This document shows positions 51,145 to 60,365 of a stretch of 64,000 nucleotides of DNA, piece after piece. Position 1 is the stretch's first letter. Each line of letters opens with the position of its first letter. The translations under genes and the position numbers were made by a program. Source of the DNA: Robiginitalea myxolifaciens (GTDB lineage Bacteria > Bacteroidota > Bacteroidia > Flavobacteriales > Flavobacteriaceae); NCBI RefSeq assembly GCF_900115205.1, contig NZ_FOYQ01000001.1, positions 124,001-188,000 on the forward strand. Direction: 5' to 3'. Below the pieces are notes generated by a model. The model saw only the letters and a list, made by a program, of their open reading frames with translations. It had not been told where the DNA came from and ran no database searches.

Positions 51145-51857
51145 GTTATCAAATTCCCATTCTCGTCCCATTCCGCCTGGATGTTCCGCTTGCTTTGGTC
51201 TACGCATTTGGCCAACCATTCCGGCTCATAGGCCACCCCGTGCTGTTCCAGCACATCATCGGGAACGCCATCCCAGACATTGGGCATGTTCCCTTTGTAT
51301 CCGAGCTCTTCAATTCCAATTTTGGAGGTGTAAAAGCCTGTAAGGGTCAGGTTCCGGGCCAGGGAAAAGAAATTTACAGCCATCCCCCGCTCCGATTCAG
51401 GAACCTCCGGGTCGTACCAGGCAATGGGGTCAATAATCTGCTTTTGCTGCTCTTCGGAAGCCTTGGCAAAGTCCAGGTTAAAATTGGTGTTGGATTCGTG
51501 GTTTAAATACGCCAGGCCGCCGCGTAAGGGAGTTTCCAGCTCCGGGATATCCTTGGCCATAAATTCGATAAAACCAGCCACATCGGCTTCAGAAGCGGCT
51601 TTGTAGGTGTCCCCAGCAGGGAGTATCAGATCGCAAAGGGTTACCAGGGTAGCCCGTTCATGGGCGAGGAACACCTCATCCTCCATGAGTTCGGCATCCC
51701 GTTCTAACTCTTCCTTGGTCCGGCCGTAGTATTCCTGGGAGCCGCGATCTACTTCTTCGATTAAATCGGTATCGGCCTCGGGCTTGCACCCATGCAGGGC
51801 GAGGCTCCCGGCCAGGGAACCCAATACTATATTCCGTAAACTTTCTCTTCTGTCCAT
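51141..51857 (-). CDS. Gluconate 2-dehydrogenase subunit 3-like lipoprotein
   Basis: This 238-residue protein starts MDRRESLRNIVLGSLAGSLA with a twin arginine and a hydrophobic stretch ending LHGC (C24), so it looks like a Tat-exported lipoprotein. The mature part has the subunit-3 pattern: ERATLVTLCDLILPAGDTYK, VAGFIEFMAKDIPELETPLR and GFYTSKIGIEELGYKGNMPN. This small subunit accompanies a GMC-type flavoprotein catalytic subunit, here encoded three bases upstream, and helps its export. The cytochrome subunit of classical gluconate dehydrogenase is not present. Confidence 0.9.
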   Translation of the reverse strand: MDRRESLRNIVLGSLAGSLALHGCKPEADTDLIEEVDRGSQEYYGRTKEELERDAELMEDEVFLAHERATLVTLCDLILPAGDTYKAASEADVAGFIEFMAKDIPELETPLRGGLAYLNHESNTNFNLDFAKASEEQQKQIIDPIAWYDPEVPESERGMAVNFFSLARNLTLTGFYTSKIGIEELGYKGNMPNVWDGVPDDVLEQHGVAYEPEWLAKCVDQSKRNIQAEWDENGNLIT

Positions 51858-51860
51858 GGA

Positions 51861-53582
51861 TCAGATGTTTTGTTGCTTCAATTGGTTCACGATGTAATCC
51901 GAAGCGCGCCAGGAGAGCGCAAGGATGGTCCAGGTACAATTCTTGTCGGCCTGGCTCACAAATGGCCCGGCGTCTACCACGAATACGTTGTCCGCGTCGT
52001 GTAATTGCTGGAATCTGTTGGTAACGGAGGTCTTGGGATCGTCTCCCATCCGGGTCGTACCCACTTCGTGGATAATGCGTCCCGGGGCGTGCAGTCCGTA
52101 ATCCCGATCCGCTCCCGGTTTTTCCCCCAGGAGTTCCCCTCCCATATTGGTGAGGATCTCTTCAAAGGTGTTGTGCATGTGACGGGCCTGGTTGCGTTCC
52201 AGATCGGACCATTTGTAGTGGAAACGCAATACCGGTATCCCCCATTGATCTACCGTATTGGGATCAATCTCGCAGTAGTTGTCTTTGCGGGCAATGGATT
52301 CCCCGCGTCCGCTGACCCCTACCAGGGCGCCGTAGTATTTTTTGACGTCGGAGCGCAGGACATCGCCATAGCCTCCGACCTTGGTGCCAAAGAATTTATT
52401 GAAGTCGACCACGTTAAAACCAAAGCCGTAGGAGGGCATTCCCATACCACCCCATTGTTCAATATGGTAGCCGCGTGGGAAATCCAATTTGGAATTGTCT
52501 CCCCACCAGGGCGAATACACATGCATTCCCCCTACTCCGTCTTCGTTGTAACTCACCTTGCGGTTCATCAGGTCCGGAACAAAAGCCATACGGTCTGCCC
52601 CGGTGGAATCGTGCAAATACTTTCCAACTAAATCACTGCTGTTCCCCAAACCATTGGGGTGTTGCGGGCTCTTGGAATTCAGGAGGATACGCGCACTACT
52701 ACAAGCCGAAGCCCCGAGCACGACTACCTTTCCTTTGAGTTTGTATTCTTTGCGATCTTCTTTGTTGATATAGCTTACCCCAGTGGCCTTGCCATTGTCG
52801 TCAGTGGTAACTTCCCGCACCACACAATTGACAAAAAGGTCTACCTGACCCCGGCTTTTCTGGGCGGGGAAAATCAGGCAGGTCCCGGCCGAGAAATCGG
52901 CGTAGACCGAACAGGCGCGACTACATTGTCCACAGTAAAAACAAACCCCGCGTTCCTGGTTGATTCGCTTGGTAAGCATGGACATCCGGGCCGGGTAAAC
53001 CGGAATCCCGGATTTACGTGCCCCGCGGATAAAGAACAATTCATGAAGTCGGGGTTTAGGAGGAGGCAAAAAGAATCCATCCGGGTCATTGGGTAAACCT
53101 TCATTCGTGCCGAATACCCCGATGAGTTTATCGACCTGGTCGTAATAGGGCTTGATATCCTCGTAGCCTATGGGCCAGTTGTCCCCATAACCGTCGACGT
53201 CTTTGTGTTTGAAGTCGAGCGGGCCAAAACGCAGGGAAATTCGCCCCCAGTGATTGGTCCTTCCCCCTAGCATATGGGAGCGAAACCAGTCGAACTCGGT
53301 ACCCTCGACACGGGTGTAGGGCTCCCCTTCGATTTCCCACCCCCCGTAGGCTGCATCGAAATCGCCGAATGGTCGGGTGGTCGATGCGCCACGTCTGGGA
53401 CTTTCCCAGGGCCACTTCATTTGGGTTTGTTGTTTCGGGGCGGCAGGGTCGTAAAACGGACCGGCTTCTACCACGGCCACATTGAGACCTGCGTCGGCCA
53501 GTACCTTGGTTGCCATTCCGCCTCCTGCCCCGGAGCCTACGATTATAGCATCGTAAACTTTGGGATCTTCTATGATTTGCAT
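51861..53582 (-). CDS. GMC family oxidoreductase (sugar/alcohol dehydrogenase-like)
   Basis: This 573-residue flavoprotein begins with the FAD-binding fold YDAIIVGSGAGGGMATKVLA. GGRTNHWGRISLRFGP follows in the GMC substrate region, a CFYCGQCSRACSVYA segment has four cysteines, and the C-terminal VVDAGPFVSQADKNCTWTIL region carries the GMC active-site block. It would oxidise sugars or polyols and pass electrons to an unknown acceptor. It has no signal of its own and may be exported with the Tat-signal subunit 3. The start at 53582 was chosen because the longer frame to 53687 adds an unconserved tail before the FAD motif. Confidence 0.92.
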   Translation of the reverse strand: MQIIEDPKVYDAIIVGSGAGGGMATKVLADAGLNVAVVEAGPFYDPAAPKQQTQMKWPWESPRRGASTTRPFGDFDAAYGGWEIEGEPYTRVEGTEFDWFRSHMLGGRTNHWGRISLRFGPLDFKHKDVDGYGDNWPIGYEDIKPYYDQVDKLIGVFGTNEGLPNDPDGFFLPPPKPRLHELFFIRGARKSGIPVYPARMSMLTKRINQERGVCFYCGQCSRACSVYADFSAGTCLIFPAQKSRGQVDLFVNCVVREVTTDDNGKATGVSYINKEDRKEYKLKGKVVVLGASACSSARILLNSKSPQHPNGLGNSSDLVGKYLHDSTGADRMAFVPDLMNRKVSYNEDGVGGMHVYSPWWGDNSKLDFPRGYHIEQWGGMGMPSYGFGFNVVDFNKFFGTKVGGYGDVLRSDVKKYYGALVGVSGRGESIARKDNYCEIDPNTVDQWGIPVLRFHYKWSDLERNQARHMHNTFEEILTNMGGELLGEKPGADRDYGLHAPGRIIHEVGTTRMGDDPKTSVTNRFQQLHDADNVFVVDAGPFVSQADKNCTWTILALSWRASDYIVNQLKQQNI

Positions 53583-53686
53583 GCGTTTGGTTGTTAGCTC
53601 CGTAAAATTTAGTGGTTTTCGTTCGATTCTATGCGCAATCCTCAAATTTTCTGGTAGGCAGCGCCAAATTCTCCAGAGTACTGACA

Positions 53687-53717
53687 ATTATCATAGTAGT
53701 TCCGGATTTATGATAAT
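53687..53717. repeat. Inverted repeat in the GMC/lipoprotein divergent region
   Basis: ATTATCATA (53687-53695) and TATGATAAT (53709-53717) are perfect 9-bp inverted copies with a 13-base spacer. Located between the two divergent genes, it may be a regulator binding site. The owner of the site is unknown. Confidence 0.4.
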
Positions 53718-53797
53718 ACATTGAACTTCAACGCAGGCGGATCCCAGTTCATGGCTCGGGAAGTCTAAACGGGTAGTCCGATGAAAAAAGAGAAATC

Positions 53798-54475
53798 ATG
53801 AAAAAGTTACTCCTAATTGCTCTCGTGATACTGGTAAGCTGCAACAATGTAAGCCTTGTCGAAAACTGGAAAGACCCGGATACCGTTATTTTTCATGCCA
53901 ATAAAGTACTTATCGTGGGGATGACCCAGGATGCCGATGTGCGAGAGGCATTTGAAACCAAGCTCGTTCGGGAATTCGAAAAACGAAATGTGGAATCTAT
54001 GCGGAGCCTGGACGTATTCGATGTATCCTTTACCAATACCCCGCATACAGAAAGGGAGCTGGACGAATTGGAACAACGGCTGCTGGCTAAGGATTTTGAC
54101 GCTATCCTCTTTACCAAGCTTATTGGCTCCGAAGACAAGAAAGGATTTATCCGGTCCTACTCGGAATGGGATAATTACTGGAGCCGGTTCAATGAAGATT
54201 ATTTCGAATACCAGGATGTGTACAGCAATCCGGGAACCGAACATACCTTCACGGTGTACCATGCGCAAACTACGCTTTACTGTATTTGCGAAGGCAAAGA
54301 AAGAGCGATGATCTGGAGGGGAAGTGTAGACATCACCGACCCCAAGAGTATTGAGAATTCTGTGAATGCCTATATCAAACTCGTTGTCCTGGCTTTGGAG
54401 GAACAGGACCTTATTTTTTACGAAGAGCTAAAGGAAGGTCAAACCGATGCGTCTAGAACTGTATTCCGAAATTAA
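53798..54475 (+). CDS. Lipoprotein of unknown function
   Basis: This 225-residue protein has a lipoprotein signal ending ILVSC (C15). The mature part starts NNVSLVENWKDPDTV, a form common to a group of Bacteroidota lipoproteins. KVLIVGMTQDADVREAFETK follows, then FDAILFTKLIGSEDKKGFIR and ERAMIWRGSVDITDPKSIEN. This resembles DUF4136-like envelope lipoproteins, but the match is not firm. The last 23 bases overlap the end of the convergent DUF5686 gene. I do not assign a function. Confidence 0.7.
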   Translation: MKKLLLIALVILVSCNNVSLVENWKDPDTVIFHANKVLIVGMTQDADVREAFETKLVREFEKRNVESMRSLDVFDVSFTNTPHTERELDELEQRLLAKDFDAILFTKLIGSEDKKGFIRSYSEWDNYWSRFNEDYFEYQDVYSNPGTEHTFTVYHAQTTLYCICEGKERAMIWRGSVDITDPKSIENSVNAYIKLVVLALEEQDLIFYEELKEGQTDASRTVFRN

Positions 54476-56918
54476 TTCCGCTTTCATTCCTGCCTTCAAA
54501 ATGTCGGAATACATACCCCACCCGAAGGAATCTGAATTTCTTCCACCCCAGGTTTCCAAGGCTGATACCGCATTCGGAGTAGGGTAGGTTGTTGCTTGTC
54601 GAAAGTAAATTGAAGTTGAGGATTAAGTTTGACTTCAGATGCTTTAACAGCGGTATCCGATTCATAATAGCTCCTTTGAAATTATGCTCGAAATGACCTT
54701 CGAAATAGTCCCGGTTGGTGCTAAACTCATAATAGGGCAGTAAAAAAAAGCTGTTGAGATAGTTACCGCGGGTAATTCGCGTCCTGTTTCCATTGAAATG
54801 CTGGAAATCGACAAAGGATATCCCCTCGGCATTCAGGAAGGTTCCGGCCCTGAGATTATATCCAAACCGGCCAAGACTACCCACGTCAAAGTCCTGACTC
54901 AACCGGATTTTAAGCTGATCGAAATTATTTTCCGCTTCGCTCCCGGCAAAGCCCTTTTCATAACCCAGATATAGAGTAGGATAGCGATCGGGTGAATAAC
55001 TGAACCGGCCTGTGGGGTAGTTTATGTATTTCTGGCCGAAACGTATTCGGGTATTAATGGACAACTTTAAGATATTATGCGCCTCAATAGCCCCGTTGAT
55101 AAAGTCCTGTGGCGCTAAGGGATTGTTAGACGTGTAATTGATGCCCTCATTGTCGATAAGTACGTAATCCGAAGTGTTAAACAATGAACTCCGGTCTTCG
55201 TAGCTGAACCGGGCAAACAGGTAAATCCCGTTCACCAGTTCCTGGGAGTAATTGAGTTCGGCAAAACTTCGGTCGTAGAACTTCGCCAAATTGCTTTCGA
55301 AAAACAAGGTTGCCAGGGTATTCCCGAATGGAGTAATCGGATTGTTTTCATTGAATTGAGCTGCCTGATTGCCTATTTCCAGCGACAAATAGGGCCTGGA
55401 AAAATTATTGAATCGATACGAGGCGCTTACTACTGGGCGGAGTCTTTTATCTGAAAGGCCGTAATTCAACTGCCCGGCCAAATTCAGGCGGGTACCTTTT
55501 TCTTCACTGAGTTTCAAGTACTCCAAGCCCAGCGTACCCTGCCAGCCCTGTACGGTATTGAAGGCAACATTAGCCACCGGACTGGTTAGGGTGTACGTCT
55601 TTTCCTTGAAGCTGTTGGTATAGGTGTATCCGAACAACAGGGATCCCAGGGTAAACTTGTTGCCTTTGGCATCCACAGAGTCGAGGTACTGCTGAGACTT
55701 TCGGATAACCTGTATACTGTCCTTAAAAACGTAGTCCTCGGACTCTTCCTGGGTTAAGGGTACAGGCCGTAATGCTTGCCAATAGGTGGAATCCTTCTTG
55801 TTTGCATCGGTGTCAAAAGATAGGATTTCATTGGAAAAGTGGCCTTTGGCAAAGCCAGGATTGAGCTCGTAGTTCTTGTATCCCGCCGTAAACCTTCCGT
55901 CGCCCTTGAAGCCAAAGATGCTGTATTGAAAGTCCATTCGCTGCAGGACCTTTAGCCAGGTCTTGCTGGTTACGTCGTAGTTGAAATTTTGCGTGAGGCG
56001 TACAGTATCTATAGGCAGGATCTGGGTTTGCTCCCCGGTAACCTTAACGTCGATCGCATAAAACGCCCAGGAATTCTCGACGATGTAAATGATCCCGGCA
56101 AATACCCGATCGCCCGGTCTTCTGGGGATTACTTCTATTTGGTTGATCAGGTTATTCTGATCGTCGTAAAACGTACCCAGCAGCCGATAGCGATAGTAGG
56201 AAAACGCATTATCCGCAATAGGCGAGATTAATTGAGTCCCAAATTCCACGGAGTTTTCATAAAAATTAAACTCCACGTCCGAGGCATTGTTAAAGCTAAA
56301 TCCATTATCATCCCCACTGACCTTGGAGGCGATAATCTTCTCGTTAAATTCGTTGTTCTGACGTTCGATTTCCGAGATCGTCTCTGAGAGGTACAGTATT
56401 CCGGATCGCGTTGAATCCAAGCCTCCTCCTAAATCCCCTAAATCCTGACCCAGGATGCGCTCCGGTGCATCCTTAATACGTATGAGTCCTTTGGAATAGA
56501 AATCGGCCCGATATTCCATTATTTCTTCCCGATGCCTTCGCCTTTCGGCTATGGCATTGCGTATTATTTCGTTCGCGGGATTCTCGGTGGCAGCAACCTG
56601 AACCTCGTCCAGGGCGATTTCTTCCTCTTGAAGTACTACATCGAGGGTATAGGGATAAGTGGAAACTGTAACGGTTTCTTTTCGGGTTCGGAAGCCCAGG
56701 AATTTGTAAATCAAGGTGAAGGTACCCGTCTGGGAGATGTCCAATTCATAGTACCCATTATCATTGGTAATGGTTCCCGTTAGACTTCCCTCGAGATAAA
56801 TGTTTACAAAGGCTAAGGGTTCATTCTTGGAATCCGTAACCCGGCCTGTAATCTGCGCTTGGGTGACAACGGTGAATAAAAGTGCCAACAACAGCAGGCG
56901 ATTGTCCAATATTTTCAT
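54453..56918 (-). CDS. DUF5686 outer-membrane protein with carboxypeptidase-regulatory-like domain
   Basis: This is an 821-residue protein. A signal peptide (1-21) is followed by a CarboxypepD_reg-like domain (ITGRVTDSKNEPLAFVNIYL through VVLQEEEIALDEVQV). The DUF5686 region has IIRNAIAERRRHREEIMEYR, the segment usual for this Bacteroidota family. From about residue 440 the chain is alternating strands of an outer-membrane barrel, ending GINFGIQF. It probably is an outer-membrane protein handling lipids or surface components; no enzyme role is known. It overlaps the convergent lipoprotein gene by 23 bases. The YqhA-like gene lies 57 bases upstream on the same strand. Confidence 0.9.
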   Translation of the reverse strand: MKILDNRLLLLALLFTVVTQAQITGRVTDSKNEPLAFVNIYLEGSLTGTITNDNGYYELDISQTGTFTLIYKFLGFRTRKETVTVSTYPYTLDVVLQEEEIALDEVQVAATENPANEIIRNAIAERRRHREEIMEYRADFYSKGLIRIKDAPERILGQDLGDLGGGLDSTRSGILYLSETISEIERQNNEFNEKIIASKVSGDDNGFSFNNASDVEFNFYENSVEFGTQLISPIADNAFSYYRYRLLGTFYDDQNNLINQIEVIPRRPGDRVFAGIIYIVENSWAFYAIDVKVTGEQTQILPIDTVRLTQNFNYDVTSKTWLKVLQRMDFQYSIFGFKGDGRFTAGYKNYELNPGFAKGHFSNEILSFDTDANKKDSTYWQALRPVPLTQEESEDYVFKDSIQVIRKSQQYLDSVDAKGNKFTLGSLLFGYTYTNSFKEKTYTLTSPVANVAFNTVQGWQGTLGLEYLKLSEEKGTRLNLAGQLNYGLSDKRLRPVVSASYRFNNFSRPYLSLEIGNQAAQFNENNPITPFGNTLATLFFESNLAKFYDRSFAELNYSQELVNGIYLFARFSYEDRSSLFNTSDYVLIDNEGINYTSNNPLAPQDFINGAIEAHNILKLSINTRIRFGQKYINYPTGRFSYSPDRYPTLYLGYEKGFAGSEAENNFDQLKIRLSQDFDVGSLGRFGYNLRAGTFLNAEGISFVDFQHFNGNRTRITRGNYLNSFFLLPYYEFSTNRDYFEGHFEHNFKGAIMNRIPLLKHLKSNLILNFNLLSTSNNLPYSECGISLGNLGWKKFRFLRVGYVFRHFEGRNESGINFGIQF

Positions 56919-56975
56919 AAATGCCTCTTGCGGTCAGGTGAGTTTGAGCTACGCTCGCCCTATAAAGATAAGGAC

Positions 56976-57425
56976 CTAATTCTTCTGAAGGAAAAAGGTA
57001 AGGGCCAAAATTACCGCTGCCAGGCCAACGCCTTGATAGAGTATATCCATTCCGCCCGCATAAGTTACAATCCTACCCGTGAAGGATACTGCCATGATAA
57101 AGATGATCATTTTGATCAGCATGGATTTTAGTCCATCCAAATCATCAATAACTAACCATGAAGGCAAGTTTGGAATTTTGCCGATATAGAGTTCAAATAG
57201 TCCGGTGGCCACTGAGGTAAGAATAACGCCCAGGAGAACCAGGTCTAGTGACTTCAAACTATCCTTAACGATAGTATCTTCGCCTTTGTGTCCCAGAATT
57301 ATCTCCTGAATGGTCGCATAAATCTGTTTAAAGGCATAGATTTCGACACCCAAGGCAAGGACTATGATGGCGAGGACTGCCACAAGCGATACTGCTCGCA
57401 ATCCCCAGCCCAGAATTCTATTCAT
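56976..57425 (-). CDS. YqhA/UPF0114 family membrane protein
   Basis: This 149-residue protein has four hydrophobic helices. LRAVSLVAVLAIIVLALGVE is helix 1, LDLVLLGVILTSVATGLFEL carries the UPF0114 pattern, then IPNLPSWLVIDDLDGLKSML follows, and a last helix VGLAAVILALTFFLQK ends the chain. The LPSWL-x-I-x-DLDxLK loop is the family signature. No function has been established for the family. It starts at ATG 57425 and may be cotranscribed with the DUF5686 gene. Confidence 0.9.
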   Translation of the reverse strand: MNRILGWGLRAVSLVAVLAIIVLALGVEIYAFKQIYATIQEIILGHKGEDTIVKDSLKSLDLVLLGVILTSVATGLFELYIGKIPNLPSWLVIDDLDGLKSMLIKMIIFIMAVSFTGRIVTYAGGMDILYQGVGLAAVILALTFFLQKN

Positions 57426-57567
57426 GATATCGGTTTTTGCCTAAGGTCTCAAATTAAGAATTTCCCTGTGTTAACATTTGCCTAAAAAGAGCAAAAATTC
57501 CCCCCAATAGTTAGGAAAGCCCCGTCTTTATGTCCTAATTTCAACATAAATTCCGAAAGGCTGCATT

Positions 57568-58842
57568 ATGGATAAGGAAAGAAAAAAAGTCGTAATCGTG
57601 GGAGGTGGTTTTGCGGGAATAAATCTTGCTCTAGCACTTTCAAAAGTGAAGTATTACGAGGTTGTTCTTGTAGACAAAAACAACTACAACCATTTTGCTC
57701 CGTTGCTTTATCAAGTGGCAACCGGAATGCTACAAGTCTCCAGCATTTCCCTGCCATTCCGAACCTTATTCAAGAACAAAAAACACCTTCGTTTCCGAAT
57801 TGGAACCCTCAAAAAAATTGATTGTGAAGCAAGGATTTTGCACCTGAATAATGGAAAAATTACCTATGACCTGCTCGTCCTTGCGACAGGTACAGTGACG
57901 AATTTCTTTGGGAATGAAAATATCCAGAACGAAGCCTGGCCCATGAAATCCGTAGAAGACGCCGTTAAACTTCGAAATGCTTTGCTTCGCAACGCTGAAA
58001 AGGCCTCGATTACCCAGGATCCGGAAAAATTGGAGGTACTTCGAAATATCGTAATCGCCGGTGGAGGACCTGCCGGAGTTGAAGTCGCCGGTATGTTGGC
58101 CGAGCTGAGAAACAGGGCCCTGCGTAAATTATATCCGGACCTCGATGCTTCCAGATTACAAATTTACCTGGTCGAAGGAAGCCCGAATCTTTTGGGTGGC
58201 ATGCGAACGGCCTCTCAGGAGTACGCTATGGAGAGTATGAAAAAACTAGGCATAAAAGTTATCCCGGATGTAATGGTGGAAGACTACAGGGAGGAAACCG
58301 TTTATTTAAGCAATGGTCAGGAAATAAGATCGAAAACGCTTATTTGGACCACTGGAGTACGCGCTCAACACTTTGAAGGGATCCCTGAGGAACTCTATGA
58401 TAAGTCCTTTCGTATTCGGGTAAATCAATACAATCAAATCGATTCGCTGCCAGAGATTTTTGTGATTGGCGATGCTTCTTTACAAGAACACGAAGGTTTT
58501 GACGATGGCTATCCCCAATTGGGCAGTGTTGCCACCCAACACGGCAAAACGCTGGCAAAAAACCTGATTCGATTAGCCAAAGGCCGTGCTATGGAACCCT
58601 TTGAATATTTTGATAAGGGCACCATGGCCATTATAGGTAAAAGCAAAGCTACTGCCGATCTGGAAATTCCCAAAAAGACGCTAACAGGTTGGTTTGCCTG
58701 GGCAGCCTGGCTTACCGTTCACCTGTTCCTGCTGATTAACTACCGGAATCGCATCAAGACCATGTGGGAGTGGACCAACTCCTATCTAACTACCACTGAA
58801 CCTGAAGGCCTACTTTTAAATCCTGAGAATGACAAAGTCTGA
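57568..58842 (+). CDS. Type II NADH dehydrogenase-like oxidoreductase (NDH-2)
   Basis: This 424-residue flavoprotein has an FAD motif KKVVIVGGGFAGINLALALS at the N-terminus. The LLVLATGTVTNFFG segment follows, an NADH-binding IVIAGGGPAGVEVAGMLAEL lies near 155-175, and LPEIFVIGDASLQEHEGFDD is the second FAD site. The C-terminal helix-rich tail (GWFAWAAWLTVHLFLLINYR) is the membrane anchor region of NDH-2 enzymes. It oxidises NADH and reduces membrane quinone without pumping protons. It is followed by a small membrane protein gene on the opposite strand. Confidence 0.93.
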   Translation: MDKERKKVVIVGGGFAGINLALALSKVKYYEVVLVDKNNYNHFAPLLYQVATGMLQVSSISLPFRTLFKNKKHLRFRIGTLKKIDCEARILHLNNGKITYDLLVLATGTVTNFFGNENIQNEAWPMKSVEDAVKLRNALLRNAEKASITQDPEKLEVLRNIVIAGGGPAGVEVAGMLAELRNRALRKLYPDLDASRLQIYLVEGSPNLLGGMRTASQEYAMESMKKLGIKVIPDVMVEDYREETVYLSNGQEIRSKTLIWTTGVRAQHFEGIPEELYDKSFRIRVNQYNQIDSLPEIFVIGDASLQEHEGFDDGYPQLGSVATQHGKTLAKNLIRLAKGRAMEPFEYFDKGTMAIIGKSKATADLEIPKKTLTGWFAWAAWLTVHLFLLINYRNRIKTMWEWTNSYLTTTEPEGLLLNPENDKV

Positions 58843-58849
58843 AAAACGA

Positions 58850-59029
<180 letters not shown>

Positions 59030-59043
59030 TTAGATTAAGATTG

Positions 59044-60093
59044 TTAGACAGCCACTTTCTCTACTACAGGGAGTTTGTTCTTCCTGAATTCACTTGGGCT
59101 TATTCCAAATTTCTGTTTGAATATTTTAGAAAAATAACTTCGACTAGTAAAGCCGATAGTATAAACGATTTGGGAGATATTCATATCCGTATTCACCATA
59201 TAATCTCGAGCGGCTTCCAACCTAACATGCCGGATATACTCGTTTACCGTTTTGGTGTAGAGCAATTTGAATCCTTCCTGTAATTTTGCCTGCGAAATAC
59301 CCGTCTCGACTGACAACTCGCTTATAGAATAGGCTTTGGAAGGGTTTTTAATTATCCTACCGGCCAATCTGCGGATCACCTGCAGTTCCCTTTTGAGCAA
59401 GGTGGTTTCAATCCGCTGCTTGGTGGCTTCCCGATCGTGTTGTTGGATATGCATAGATAGGATTTGATACACCATACCTTCTATTTGCAGAATGCGTATC
59501 ATCCCTTTTTGCTTCACGCTTCTGAGCGCCTTGATCTTATCGGCCAACTTAAGATTGAAGGTCCCAAAATAGGCGAAGGCCTTGTTATGATCGGTATCTA
59601 GAAATACGTGGTACAGCCGCTGATTGAGCAGCGATACATTATTCAATCGTTTTTGCAGGAATTGCTTGCGAACAATTTGAATAACGTTGATCTGCAACTT
59701 CATGTCCGCAGGAAAATATCCATAATTGTATCCTCCATCGGTGCTGGTAATTATAACAGACTGAAATTGTTCGAGCTTTCGCTTTTCTACCTGGGATTCA
59801 AAACGGTGGAAGCAATGTCCCTCAAGACAGTAAGCAAAATGGATCGGATTGTATTGCGAGGCATCCATGATCAAGGTAAGCGGCTTCTTGAACTCTATAT
59901 CGTATTCCAATAGGCTTACCCCCCAATCAAAAGTGATATATCGGATTGAACCAATCGCTTTTTCATTATCGATATTCAGGGTGGTCTCTCCCCAACGTTC
60001 TAAGATCTCTCCACCGAGGAACTCTTGAATTTGTTGTACGGTACCCGCAGTGCTTTTCGCATCTATCAAAATTTCCATATCCCTGTCGTTCAT
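59044..60093 (-). CDS. AraC-type regulator, array member 1
   Basis: This 349-residue protein has an N-terminal domain with YITFDWGVSLLEYDIEF at about 53-69, then FGTFNLKLADKIKAL, and a C-terminal AraC HTH: AYSISELSVETGISQAKLQE, MNISQIVYTIGFTSRSYFSK, FKQKFGISPSEFRK. No membrane segment occurs, so it is cytosolic. It shares the FDWGV block and the FNLK segment with the other regulators of this array, indicating duplication. The start is ATG at 60093. It is the most upstream gene by coordinate, and the terminator at 60300 lies between it and the next member. Confidence 0.9.
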   Translation of the reverse strand: MNDRDMEILIDAKSTAGTVQQIQEFLGGEILERWGETTLNIDNEKAIGSIRYITFDWGVSLLEYDIEFKKPLTLIMDASQYNPIHFAYCLEGHCFHRFESQVEKRKLEQFQSVIITSTDGGYNYGYFPADMKLQINVIQIVRKQFLQKRLNNVSLLNQRLYHVFLDTDHNKAFAYFGTFNLKLADKIKALRSVKQKGMIRILQIEGMVYQILSMHIQQHDREATKQRIETTLLKRELQVIRRLAGRIIKNPSKAYSISELSVETGISQAKLQEGFKLLYTKTVNEYIRHVRLEAARDYMVNTDMNISQIVYTIGFTSRSYFSKIFKQKFGISPSEFRKNKLPVVEKVAV

Positions 60094-60299
60094 TTCAAAA
60101 ATCGATTAATTCATTTAATATGCCGTTCGCAATCGAAGTTAAAAAGTGTTTGATCGGCACGATTCATAACAGCTCCTAAATAGGTCAATTTTCCGTTACA
60201 AAAAGCACATCGATTCAGCCTAACCATCCTACTTTTATATTGCTCACTTAAAGAATCAAAAAGATAAGATTCTTACTTGATTTAGTTTGGTTGGTTAGA

Positions 60300-60332
60300 A
60301 AAAAGATCCGTTGCTATACAACGGATCTTTTT
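60300..60332 (-). terminator. Terminator of the second AraC gene
   Basis: AAAAAGATCCGTTG (60300-60313) and CAACGGATCTTTTT (60319-60332) are perfect 14-bp arms with a five-base loop, 33 bases beyond the stop of the gene at 60366 on the minus strand. The terminal T run serves the minus strand and, by symmetry, the plus strand. Confidence 0.88.
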
Positions 60333-60365
60333 GGTTAAGCAGGCCTGGAAAGATAGTTTGTTTTA

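Noticed and set aside
52005-52631. 208-residue plus-strand ORF inside the GMC gene
   Set aside because: It is antisense to a gene with complete FAD and GMC motifs, and it lacks any domain.
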